64,000 nucleotides of DNA from positions 62,001 to 126,000 of the forward strand of contig JAEWVR010000026.1 in NCBI GenBank assembly GCA_023459055.1, written 5' to 3'. Below are positions 43,007-51,747 of the stretch, in pieces; the stretch's first letter is position 1, and every line of letters begins with the position of its first letter. The notes below the pieces were generated by a model that worked only from the letters and a program-made list of their open reading frames with translations, did no database searches and had not been told where the DNA came from. The position numbers and the translations under genes were made by a program. This DNA is from Fibrobacterota bacterium (GTDB taxonomy: Bacteria; Fibrobacterota; Chitinivibrionia; Chitinivibrionales; Chitinispirillaceae).

Positions 43007-44698
43007 ATGTTTCGCTTATTTATCATGGTAGTTTTATTCAATATGTTGGTTTCTGTGGTGACTGATTGTCTGGGGCATTCACTGGTAATTTCGGAATTGT
43101 ACCGGGATCCGCCGGGTGCTGAGAATGCGCTTGGTGGCGGTGTCAGTCATGAATATATTGAGATTACCAATATCTCTCAGGATACAGTGCTGCTTGATCA
43201 TCTTCTATTGACTGATGGCAGTGATGTCGACTCGGTAATACCATGGCCGGGAATGCTGAGGGGGTGTGATTCCTGCTGCGTAGAATCAATGCGTCTCGCA
43301 CCGTCACAGCATGCGTTGATTCTTGATAGAGATTATGACGCCGCCGTGTATGCAAACGGACTGTGTGCGTTTGCGATTGAACCGGGTACACTTATTCTTA
43401 CTGTCAATGATTCTGATATAGGTAATGGACTTCAGGGTGATGATGGTGTGATGCTTTTCAGGGGTACCATGTCACGTATTGATACCATTCTGTTTTGTGC
43501 GGCAGATTATCAGTACAGGGAAAATAGTTTGCCACAGACTAAGCTGAGGTTAAGTGTACCTATCAACAAGGAGGGGTACTCCCTTGAGCTTGCAAATTTT
43601 CTTTTTGACACAATAACTTTTTCAAAATGCGAAAAAAGGATAACGCCGGGTGCTTTCGGTTTACTTAAAAGTAATACCGTTGCAGAGTGGCGTATAATGG
43701 CAATTGGGGATTCACTTAAAGAGTATCGAATAAAAGTTGCTGTTACTGACAAAACAGAACTGTTAAAACAATGGAAGATTGATGCCGGTACAGAGCAATC
43801 AGAACATGGGGTATTAGTATTCAATGATGGTATCGCAGAAATTACCCTTACAACCAAAATAAATGCAGGTGATATTACATTAAGTATTGACAATAGTATA
43901 TTCTGGCTTGTCGACAGTAAAGAATATGAAACTGAGGATGAGTGTATCCGTGTAACAGAAATATATCCGAAGAGCCGGAGTGGAGAGAGTGAATGGATTG
44001 AAATCGTTAATATGTCATCAAAGAATTCGTATGATATTCGTAACTGGATTGTTGGGTTTACTGATGATACAATTGAAATTGCTAATCACCACTGTGTTAT
44101 CAGTCCGGGTGAACTTGTAATTTTATGTAAAGACAGCGTGCTGCTTTCAAGACAAATGCCTCTGCTTTGCAGGATGATTCAGCCGGAACATTGGCATACA
44201 TTAAGCAATACTGAAGATACCATAACGATTCTTACTGCATCACGGGTAAGAGTTGACAAAGTAAATTATCTGGCAAAAAACTATAAAGGCTGGGGATATG
44301 AATCGCTTGAACGACTTGATTTATCAGGCAACAAAAAAAACACCTCCTGGAGACTCTGCACGAGGCCATCACCGGGAATACCGAAAAGTAAAGAATCAAA
44401 AAAAACTGTAAAACTTGAAATCGGTCCGATCCCGTTTACACCTAATAATGATGGTAAAAATGACTTGTTGAAAATACTTTTACCAACCGATGGATGCACA
44501 ATAGAATCACTTATGATCTACACTTTTGATGGAGTCCGGATTAAAGAGTTTGCAACGCTGACAGAAAGTGAATTATTCTGGGATGGATTGTGTGGTAATG
44601 GTCGTGTAGCCCCGGTAGGACCATTTTATGTGGTTACGGAAATTGTACAAGGTGGTAAAAAAACAGTAATGAGAAATAAGGGGTTACTGTGGCGCTAA
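43007..44698 (+). CDS. Secreted lamin-tail-domain protein with CHU_C-like C-terminus
   Basis: 563 aa. A signal peptide (FRLFIMVVLFNMLVSVVTD) precedes two lamin-tail (LTD) domains: LVISELYRDPPG..HEYIEITNISQDTVLLD at about 25-160, and VTEIYPKSRSGESEWIEIVNMSS with DIRNWIVGF at about 310-430. The C-terminal GPIPFTPNNDGKNDLLKI and WDGLCGNGRVAPVGPFYVV follow the CHU_C/gliding-motility or FlgD-like Ig pattern common in secreted surface proteins. GGAGGA precedes the ATG. The next gene overlaps by 10 nt and codes for a barrel-like protein, a likely outer-membrane partner. Confidence 0.85.
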   Translation: MFRLFIMVVLFNMLVSVVTDCLGHSLVISELYRDPPGAENALGGGVSHEYIEITNISQDTVLLDHLLLTDGSDVDSVIPWPGMLRGCDSCCVESMRLAPSQHALILDRDYDAAVYANGLCAFAIEPGTLILTVNDSDIGNGLQGDDGVMLFRGTMSRIDTILFCAADYQYRENSLPQTKLRLSVPINKEGYSLELANFLFDTITFSKCEKRITPGAFGLLKSNTVAEWRIMAIGDSLKEYRIKVAVTDKTELLKQWKIDAGTEQSEHGVLVFNDGIAEITLTTKINAGDITLSIDNSIFWLVDSKEYETEDECIRVTEIYPKSRSGESEWIEIVNMSSKNSYDIRNWIVGFTDDTIEIANHHCVISPGELVILCKDSVLLSRQMPLLCRMIQPEHWHTLSNTEDTITILTASRVRVDKVNYLAKNYKGWGYESLERLDLSGNKKNTSWRLCTRPSPGIPKSKESKKTVKLEIGPIPFTPNNDGKNDLLKILLPTDGCTIESLMIYTFDGVRIKEFATLTESELFWDGLCGNGRVAPVGPFYVVTEIVQGGKKTVMRNKGLLWR

Positions 44699-45552
44699 AA
44701 GGTGCTGTTTGTATTCTGGCGTTAATAGCGTTGCTATGGCCAAATTCTCTTGATGGTCCGTTTAAAACCGGATTTTCTATGGGGACACTTGGTACTATTA
44801 CCGCTAAAAATAGTATGCTTCTGTGCAGAGATACGCTCAAGCGTAATAGTCTGGGATGCAAGTGGAGTTTGTCTGCGACATATACATCTTTTTATGATGC
44901 AATGGATAATTTACGTGACAAGAATGTGTATCAAGTTGGTATTGATGCGATTGTAACAAGAAAACATCTGTTAATGTATCTCTCTGCAAATCAGTTTAAT
45001 GCACTTTTAATGTACTATGAACAGTATTGTACTGGCGGGCTGGATTATGAATTGTTGAATCTTATCAGTATTGGTGTTGCAGTTACAGGGTTGCGGACCG
45101 GTATTACGTGCTATAATGATAACCATGTCAGTGCGATGTTTAATGGTAACCTTAAAGCAAGAATCAATAATGTCGTGATAGGGGGACAAATTCTCAACGT
45201 TCCTCTTAAGTCAACAAAAACATCAGGTGTGATACCAATGCTTATGTACGGTTTCGGAATTCAGACACTGGAAAATGTCTTCGGTACACAGGCTTTCAGG
45301 CTTGAAATCAGGCCGGATCTTGAAAAGAAAGTACGGTGGTTACTCGGTGATGAGCTTACAATCGGAAAACGGATCACCATTCAGTGTGCAATAGCAAATA
45401 ACCCTGTGCAGGTAAGTGTTGGGTTGCAGGTTGAACTGAAATCGCTCCTGTCGTCAATCGCGCTTGTAAATAATGAAAAGCTTGGGTGGTCAAAAGGGGT
45501 AAGTTTTGGCTGGTTTGGAGGGGGACGGTCGAATTGGAAGAAAAAAACTTGA
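44689..45552 (+). CDS. Probable outer-membrane beta-barrel protein
   Basis: 287 aa with a GTG start overlapping the preceding gene. A hydrophobic N-terminus (GAVCILALIALLWPNSLDG) looks like a signal peptide. The rest alternates hydrophobic and polar residues in strand-length segments with many aromatics (WSLSATYTSFYDAM, VYQVGIDAIVTRKHLLMYLSANQF is one such stretch in parts). No named family is recognised; resemblance to PorV/PorQ-type export partners is only topological. It probably works with the lamin-tail protein. Confidence 0.65.
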   Translation: MALKGAVCILALIALLWPNSLDGPFKTGFSMGTLGTITAKNSMLLCRDTLKRNSLGCKWSLSATYTSFYDAMDNLRDKNVYQVGIDAIVTRKHLLMYLSANQFNALLMYYEQYCTGGLDYELLNLISIGVAVTGLRTGITCYNDNHVSAMFNGNLKARINNVVIGGQILNVPLKSTKTSGVIPMLMYGFGIQTLENVFGTQAFRLEIRPDLEKKVRWLLGDELTIGKRITIQCAIANNPVQVSVGLQVELKSLLSSIALVNNEKLGWSKGVSFGWFGGGRSNWKKKT

Positions 45553-45608
45553 AAAGTACAACCATATGGACTATATTTAACTATAAAGACTCATTTGTTG
45601 GAGGTTGT

Positions 45609-45833
45609 ATGGTAAGAGTTAGTATTCATGAAGCGAAAACGAATCTGTCATCACTTATAGCACTTGTTGAACGTAATGGCGAAAATATTATAATAGAGCG
45701 ACATGGAAGAGCTGTTGCAGAAATCTGTCCAGTTGCAAAAAAAAGCAGAATCGTTGCAGACCCTATACTTAAGAAAATTGTGATAAAGTGTGATTTGACA
45801 TCGCCAACAGAGGATGAATGGGAAAATGTTTGA
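45609..45833 (+). CDS. Phd/YefM-type antitoxin
   Basis: 74 aa from the ATG preceded by GGAGG; the frame is open 41 codons upstream but that region is not protein-like. The sequence VSIHEAKTNLSSLIALVERNGENIIIERHGRAVAEICPV is the PhdYefM DNA-binding domain. The C-terminal 25 residues would wrap the toxin. Such antitoxins repress their own operon and neutralise a PIN or RelE-type toxin; here the PIN gene follows at once with a short overlap. Confidence 0.88.
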   Translation: MVRVSIHEAKTNLSSLIALVERNGENIIIERHGRAVAEICPVAKKSRIVADPILKKIVIKCDLTSPTEDEWENV

Positions 45834-46218
45834 AAAATGTTTGATTCTTGATACTTGTGCAATTCTCTGGCTGGCATCAGAAGCAAAATATTTATCAAAG
45901 GATACACTTTTTAAAATTAATTCGGCTGAGTTAGTAATGATTTCCCCGATTTCCATTTGGGAAATTTCCTTAAAAGCAGAAAAAGGTGGTATTGTTCTTC
46001 CAATAGAAACAAATGAGTGGGTCGAAAGGGTTATCGAAAATCACAATCTGATTGTGGCGCCACTTGATATAAAATTAATGATCAGTTCCTGTAAGCTGCC
46101 CTGGTATCACAATGATCCGGCAGACAGGTTTATCATTGCAACAGCGATTCAGGAAAATGCTACTGTTGTGACAGCTGATAAACGGTTCAAGGAGTATGGT
46201 GTGAAAGTAATTATATAA
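45826..46218 (+). CDS. PIN-domain (VapC-type) toxin
   Basis: About 130 aa. The PIN fold shows the first acidic residue in LILDTCAILWL, then SIWEISLKAEKG, and the C-terminal acidic set DPADRFIIATA and VTADKRF. These Mg-dependent residues define VapC-like RNases, which cut tRNA or rRNA. I chose the ATG of MFEKCLILD; an in-frame ATG 12 nt earlier is equally possible. It overlaps the antitoxin gene. A perfect 13-bp hairpin follows the gene. Confidence 0.88.
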   Translation: MFEKCLILDTCAILWLASEAKYLSKDTLFKINSAELVMISPISIWEISLKAEKGGIVLPIETNEWVERVIENHNLIVAPLDIKLMISSCKLPWYHNDPADRFIIATAIQENATVVTADKRFKEYGVKVII

Positions 46219-46270
46219 TTGTCAGAGGGTATAGTAATGATCCGCAGTTCCGATCTTACTGTAATCAGCA

Positions 46271-46307
46271 ACAGAGATTTGTCCGGTACTGCCTGACAAA
46301 TCTCTGT
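46271..46307. terminator. Perfect hairpin between the toxin gene and hisD
   Basis: ACAGAGATTTGTC (46271-46283) is perfectly inverted at 46295-46307 around an 11-nt loop, between the 3' ends of two convergent genes. A bidirectional terminator is likely, although no long T-tract follows on either strand. Confidence 0.55.
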
Positions 46308-46327
46308 GTATGTCGTATAAATCTCAA

Positions 46328-47623
46328 TCAGCACCGTTTCTCAACACTCAGCGCATGATGAATAAAATTTTCATATCGTGCGAACGTTGAAACAAACGGA
46401 CTTGCGAAGTCGAGTCCTTCGGCCGTAATATCAGCAACTGAAATACGCTTTGTAAAGCTGTCGACACCAAGTGGTGATGCAAAACGGGCACCGCCTCCGG
46501 TAGGAAGCACATGGTTTGTTCCGATAAAATAATCACCCAGTGCGACAGGGGCATATTTTCCAAGGAATACTGCTGCCGCATTGGTAATTTTCTTTACATC
46601 AGATTTACAGGTTTTTGTCATAATCTGAAGATGCTCCGGGCTGATCTCATTTGACAATGTTATCGATTCATCCCGTGAACTGCAGACTATCACCGATATT
46701 GCGCAGTCCGGAAGAGCGAGAAAACGTTCTTTACATGGTGAGATCCCGATTTCATCAAGTGTTGCCTTGACAACTTCCTGTGCAAATGTTTCATCTTCGG
46801 TGATACAAATCGCGAGCTCATCACCGGACCCGTGTTCTGCCTGTGCAAGCAGGTCATACGCCACCCATGATGGCTCCACGGATTTATCAGCGATAATAAC
46901 AACTTCACTGGGACCCGCAATTGAATCGATATCAACAGTACCATAAACAAGACGTTTAGCGGTGGCAACAAAGCTGTTTCCGGGTCCAACGATTTTGTCA
47001 ACTCTCTTAATTGTTTTGGTACCATACGCTAGAGCCCCGACAGCCTGCGCCCCACCTATTTTGTAAATTTCTGTAATGCCAAGCAGGTTGAGTGCGAATG
47101 CAATTCCCGGATCAAGTTCACCACGGGGAGGAGTAACTGCAACAATCTCCTTTACACCAGCGATTTGTGCTGGAATCGCGTTCATCAGTACTGTTGATGG
47201 GTATATAGTTTTTCCACCGGGTATGTAAAGTGCCACTCTGTTAAGTGGCGTAATGATCTGACTGAGTGTTCCCTCATTGGTCTTGATTGAAAAACCACCG
47301 CGCACCTGTTGCTTATGATACTCCCTGATCCGGTCCGCTGTTTCCCGGATTACTTCTTTAAGTTCAGAAGATGCTTTTTGTGCAGCTGCTTTTAACTCTT
47401 CAGCACTAACCCTGATTGATTTTGGTGTAAGCTTGACTTTGTCAAACTTTTCACTGAATTCAAACAATGCTTTGTCACCCTGTTTTTTTACAGCTGAAAG
47501 AATTTCCGTGACAACTTCGGTAACAGAATTGTCACGTGTCTGACGTGCTGCATCAATTGTTGCAAGCAGTTTTTTTCCTGCTGGCGTTGCATATTTTACA
47601 AGTGGAATTTTTTTCTTTGCCAT
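46328..47623 (-). CDS. hisD: Histidinol dehydrogenase
   Basis: 431 aa, the normal length. The family segments are present: VALYIPGGKTIYPSTVLMNA, GGAQAVGALAYGT, VDKIVGPGNSFVATAKR, DSIAGPSEVVIIAD, DLLAQAEHGSGDELAICIT, NEISPEHLQIM and GTNHVLPTGGGARFASPLGV. It carries out the last two steps of histidine synthesis with NAD and Zn. No other his gene is in the window; it is the distal gene after prfB, the Cys-cluster protein and Nif3. Confidence 0.95.
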   Translation of the reverse strand: MAKKKIPLVKYATPAGKKLLATIDAARQTRDNSVTEVVTEILSAVKKQGDKALFEFSEKFDKVKLTPKSIRVSAEELKAAAQKASSELKEVIRETADRIREYHKQQVRGGFSIKTNEGTLSQIITPLNRVALYIPGGKTIYPSTVLMNAIPAQIAGVKEIVAVTPPRGELDPGIAFALNLLGITEIYKIGGAQAVGALAYGTKTIKRVDKIVGPGNSFVATAKRLVYGTVDIDSIAGPSEVVIIADKSVEPSWVAYDLLAQAEHGSGDELAICITEDETFAQEVVKATLDEIGISPCKERFLALPDCAISVIVCSSRDESITLSNEISPEHLQIMTKTCKSDVKKITNAAAVFLGKYAPVALGDYFIGTNHVLPTGGGARFASPLGVDSFTKRISVADITAEGLDFASPFVSTFARYENFIHHALSVEKRC

Positions 47624-47677
47624 AATGAGTATCCTGTTTTAATAAGTAATTGACCTTTTACGGTGCTGTTTAGAACG

Positions 47678-48505
47678 TTATTCATCATCCTGTTCATCGT
47701 CAATCGTGTCACCGTATGATTGACGTTCAACAATCGGAGGGAGGTCAAGAAACACGGTGTCTATACCAAGTTCCTTTTTCATTAGTTTACTTAGTGCGAG
47801 CACACCAGTTTTTTCCGTATGGTAATGGCCCGCATAAATTACATTGATACCCGCTTCCAATGCAGCATGATAATTTATATGTGATCCCTCACCAGTGATA
47901 TAACAGTCAAGCCCTTTTTCAATTGCCTGTGACAGTTCGTGTCCTCCTCCACCCGAAAAGACTCCGACTGTCTGGATCTGCTCTTTACCAAAAGGTAATA
48001 TGGAACATTCAGTTTCAAGAGAATTACACAGTAATGCGACAAGTTTTGATCTGTCTGTCTTTGATGCAAGTACGCCTTCATAACCAATCTCAATACCATC
48101 ATAGAAACCGAATGGTTTTACTTTACTAAGTCCAAGCATTCCGGCAAGCTGAATGTTATTGCCAACTTTGGCATGAAGATCAAGCGGGAGGTGTGATGCA
48201 TACAGATTGAGATCGCTCTCCATTAAATATTGTATCTGATTATAAACAGTGCCGGTAATACTTTTAATCCCGCCCCAGATTATCCCGTGATGTGCAATAA
48301 GCATCTGGCAATCGTTATCAACTGCCGCCTCGTATGACTGCATTGATGCATCAACGGTAAATCCGATTCTGGTAACAGTGTCTGAACCCTGTACCTGAAG
48401 TCCATTGCAGGAGTAATCTTTAATCGTTTTTGTATTAAGCAATGTATCAAGCCACTCAACAATTTGATCTCGATCTGTTGTAGTCTTAGTTTTGGTTTTA
48501 GTCAT
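47678..48505 (-). CDS. Nif3-like dinuclear metal centre protein
   Basis: 275 aa. Conserved metal-binding motifs are DYSCNGLQVQG, CQMLIAHHGIIWGG, LNLYASHLPLDLH and GEGSHINYHAALEAGINVIYAGHYHTE, matching the Nif3/YqfO family (related to GTP cyclohydrolase type 2 folds). Function is poorly defined; proposed roles include metal chaperoning. The C-terminal Asp/Glu tail is unusual in length. It is between the YkgJ-like and hisD genes on one strand. Confidence 0.88.
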   Translation of the reverse strand: MTKTKTKTTTDRDQIVEWLDTLLNTKTIKDYSCNGLQVQGSDTVTRIGFTVDASMQSYEAAVDNDCQMLIAHHGIIWGGIKSITGTVYNQIQYLMESDLNLYASHLPLDLHAKVGNNIQLAGMLGLSKVKPFGFYDGIEIGYEGVLASKTDRSKLVALLCNSLETECSILPFGKEQIQTVGVFSGGGGHELSQAIEKGLDCYITGEGSHINYHAALEAGINVIYAGHYHTEKTGVLALSKLMKKELGIDTVFLDLPPIVERQSYGDTIDDEQDDE

Positions 48506-48613
48506 TGTTTCACCTTAAGAATAGCGCCCATTATGCGGAGCTCTGATGAGCTATTTGTCAGACAATTCATTCCGGCTCCGCCCGGTAATTACTCATATTT
48601 TGTAAATTAAAAA

Positions 48614-49165
48614 TTAATCAAACCCGAGAAATGTGAGGAACTCTTTTGCTCCGCCTTTTTTACCGCTAAGATTCCATTTACTGACCTTCTCGTAATAGGC
48701 ATCATCCTGTTTCTGTTCAATAATGACATTCGATACTTCAGGATCAAGATGCGAAAGACCTTTCCGGGATGACTTGCAGTCTACGATTTTGTTAAGATGT
48801 ACCTTCTCAGGATTCCCGTGTTCATCAAAATCAATCATGTAGGGAAATGTCCGGCAGGTCATCGGCCGGTGCTCGTAAATTTTGCAGCATATTGTTGATG
48901 AAAGAAAAATGCAGGCATCAGCACGTTTTTTAAGTCCCAATGCCATTTTACCATTTTTAAATTTAATCCACAATCCGGCCTCCGGATCGAAACTCATCTC
49001 TTCATCGCTATAAAATCTTACAAAATCGGATGCTTTTTTTCCGGTTGTATCACAAATCCGCCGGACATCACAGTCAGTAACAGGAACCACTGGTTCGGTA
49101 CAGCATGTACCGCATCGTCCGCAATGAATTTGTCTGAATTTTTTTTCTGTTGTTTTTTTATTCAT
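48614..49165 (-). CDS. YkgJ-family Cys-cluster protein
   Basis: 183 aa from the ATG 4 nt after the prfB stop codon; the open frame extends into prfB. The Cys motifs CGRCGTCC near the N-terminus and CCKIYEHRPMTCRTFPY in the middle define the YkgJ/UPF0153 Zn- or Fe-chelating family. A later Cys (VDCKSSRK) completes the set. Members are of unknown function. Tight spacing to prfB implies co-expression. Confidence 0.88.
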   Translation of the reverse strand: MNKKTTEKKFRQIHCGRCGTCCTEPVVPVTDCDVRRICDTTGKKASDFVRFYSDEEMSFDPEAGLWIKFKNGKMALGLKKRADACIFLSSTICCKIYEHRPMTCRTFPYMIDFDEHGNPEKVHLNKIVDCKSSRKGLSHLDPEVSNVIIEQKQDDAYYEKVSKWNLSGKKGGAKEFLTFLGFD

Positions 49166-49169
49166 AGTC

Positions 49170-50268
49170 TCACGCAAATGCCAGTAAATAGGCTTCAATA
49201 AACATATCGATATCACCATCAAGGACTGCCTGAGTATTTGATGTCTCGGCGTCGGTACGGTGATCTTTTACCATATTGTAAGGATGTAATACGTATGAAC
49301 GGATCTGGCTGCCCCACTCTATTTTTTTCTTTTCAGCAAGTTTTGACTGACGCTCTGCTTCCTCGATTTCTTTATAATGCTGACGCACACGAGCTTTAAG
49401 AAGTCTCAGGGCAACATCACGGTTTTGCATTTGTGACCGTTCGTTTTGACAAGCGACGACGATATTTGTAGGGATATGAGTCATGCGAACTGCACTATCT
49501 GTTTTGTTAACATGCTGACCACCGGCACCGCTCGCACGATAGGTATCAACGCGTATATCCTTGTCCTCAATTTCGTAATCGTCAACTTCCTCCGCTATCG
49601 GGTAGCAGTAGACAGATGAGAATGAGGTGTGACGGCGTGCATTGGAATCAAATGGTGAAATACGAACAAGGCGATGAACACCGCACTCTGCTTTCAAATG
49701 ACCATAGGCATATTCACCCTGAACTTCAATGGTAACACTTTTTAATCCGGCACCATCACCGGGTTGTGAATCGAGGACGTTGAATTTAAATTTTCTGCGT
49801 TCCATCCAACGTGTATACAACCTGAACAACATATCGGTCCAGTCGCAGGATTCTGTACCACCGGCACCACTATGAATTGTCAGAATTGCAGGAGAGTTGT
49901 CATCTTCACCACTGAGTTTACGAATAAATTCAATATGCGCGACATCTTTTTCAAGTGATTCTGCCTGAATGGCTAACTCAATAAGCGTGTTATCGTCATT
50001 TTCCTCTTTAGCGAAATCGTAGAATTGTTGAAGATCATCGGTGTCACGAAGAGCTTTTTGCCAGGGTTCAATAATCGCCTTTGCTTCCTTTATCGCCTTA
50101 AGCACTTTATGCGCTTTACGATTGTCATCCCAAAAATCCGGAGCAGCTGCCTGCTCTTCCAATTCTTTTACAGTTTCGATTTTCTTTTCAATGTCAAAGA
50201 TACCCCCGAAGGTTATCTACGCGGGTACGTAGTGCTTTGATCCGGCCTGCATCAAGTCCATCTGCCAT
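49170..50268 (-). CDS. prfB: Peptide chain release factor 2 with programmed +1 frameshift
   Basis: Coding runs from ATG at 50268 through 24 codons to an in-frame TGA at 50196-50194, then continues one base forward (LRGYL-DIEKK) to 49170, about 365 aa in total. The site CTT TGA C preceded by a CGGGGG Shine-Dalgarno-like stretch 3 nt away is the classical autoregulated RF2 frameshift. Catalytic GGQ (SGAGGQHVNKTDS) and the UGA/UAA-reading SPF (RISPFDS) are intact. RF2 ends translation at UGA and UAA. Downstream genes follow on the same strand. Confidence 0.97.
50193..50208 (-). promoter_or_regulatory. RF2 programmed frameshift signal
   Basis: Read on the minus strand, CGGGGG is followed by TAT, the slippery CTT, the early TGA stop and C. 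Low RF2 lets the ribosome slip +1 at CTT and make full-length RF2. This matches the E. coli element in order and spacing. Confidence 0.95.
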
Positions 50269-50356
50269 ATATTTTAAGGCTCCTGTGTTATATTTTTTCA
50301 GTGAGCATATAAAATAATATAGGCGAGCGGGTGGTGTAGGGATTTGGCGTAAGAAT

Positions 50357-51520
50357 TTAAAATACCCTCAGCACAAGCCCCTTAAGGTATTCTCCCTCTT
50401 TATGCGCAATATTTACCGGATGATCCACGCCGGCAGTCATTGAGTGAAGAACCTGTACGCTGCGGCCGCTGTCTGCTGCTGCTGCAAAGACAATCTGACG
50501 AAACAGTTTTGGATCAATTGCATTTGAACATGAAAACGTGAAGATAATTCCTTCCGGAGCAATCTTTTTCATGGCGACAAGATTGATATCCTTATAGCCA
50601 CGGGATGCCCGCTCGACTTCGCCGGGATGTTTCGCGAATTTTGGCGGGTCGAGAACGATCAGATCATATAATGATGTTGTTTCCCGCAGGTACTTGAATA
50701 CATCGGCGTTGACAGTTGATAAGTGTGCACTTTGGAAGTTAAGACCCACGTTCTTTTTTACCTGCTCGACAGCGTTTTTTGATATGTCAACACACTCAGA
50801 TGATTTTACTCCGGCTGCGAATGCGTTAACTGTGAAAGCACCACTATAGGAAAAACAATCACACATGGTTTTGTTTGCAGCGTAATCTCTGATAAGTAAA
50901 CGGTTGGTCCGCTGATCGAAAAAGAAACCGGTTTTCTGGCCACTGCAAATGTCAACTGAAAATTTCATGCCGTTCTCTTTAACAATGACACTTTCAGGAA
51001 TTCTGCCGCTGATCAACCCATCACTTTCGTCAAGCCCTTCCCGTTTACGTGACTCGGTGTCGGAACGTTCATAGATAAATGACGGTTTACAAATTGCTGT
51101 TAGATATCCAATAATTTCATTACGTATTCGTTCCATGCCTGATGTCAGAACCTGAATAACAATGCCGTCTCCGAATTTGTCAACAATTAACCCTGGAAGA
51201 AAATCACCTTCAGAGTTGATAAGTCGATATGAATCGGTTGTGCTGTTATCAAATTTACGTAACTGTAATGCATCATAAATTCGTTTCTCAAGAAGCGACG
51301 AATCAAATTTTTTAGATCCGAATGAAAGCAGGCGTACTGCTATTGCCGATTGTGCATTGTAGTAACCAAACCCGAGTGTTTCGCCTTTTATTGATTGGAC
51401 AATGCACTGGTCACCTGATTGTGCCGCTCCCTTTATATCAGCAATTGCACCTGTAAATATCCAGGGGTGTCCCTGGCGGATTGCTTTTTCTTTTCCTGCT
51501 TTTATTACAATTTCAACCAA
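50357..51520 (-). CDS. RlmI-like rRNA cytosine methyltransferase (PUA plus SAM domain)
   Basis: About 387 aa from a TTG start with AGGA 6 nt upstream; the frame is open 19 codons further. The N-terminal PUA-type RNA-binding domain has IKAGKEKAIRQGHPWIFTGAI. The SAM-dependent methyltransferase domain shows FFFDQRTNR, CDCFSYSGAFTVNAFAAG, and the catalytic/recognition segment LIVLDPPKFAK and FSCSNAID. RlmI-type enzymes methylate 23S rRNA at C1962. It is separated from prfB by 88 nt. Confidence 0.88.
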   Translation of the reverse strand: MVEIVIKAGKEKAIRQGHPWIFTGAIADIKGAAQSGDQCIVQSIKGETLGFGYYNAQSAIAVRLLSFGSKKFDSSLLEKRIYDALQLRKFDNSTTDSYRLINSEGDFLPGLIVDKFGDGIVIQVLTSGMERIRNEIIGYLTAICKPSFIYERSDTESRKREGLDESDGLISGRIPESVIVKENGMKFSVDICSGQKTGFFFDQRTNRLLIRDYAANKTMCDCFSYSGAFTVNAFAAGVKSSECVDISKNAVEQVKKNVGLNFQSAHLSTVNADVFKYLRETTSLYDLIVLDPPKFAKHPGEVERASRGYKDINLVAMKKIAPEGIIFTFSCSNAIDPKLFRQIVFAAAADSGRSVQVLHSMTAGVDHPVNIAHKEGEYLKGLVLRVF

Positions 51521-51747
51521 AGTAGATCCTTTTTTATTTAAAATACCTGTTCCACCTGATCCTGCAAAAATGCACAATGATCAATTCCGCCAATATCTGG
51601 ACAGGAGAATGGAAAATAGTTCCTGCAACCAGGGTAAAACATAAAAACGAATTGGTTGTTGTGATGATGGCTACGTGATTGTGATAATTATTCAGTGCGT
51701 AGAAATTATATCACATCACATATTGGTATAAAAATTTCGATGTGTTT

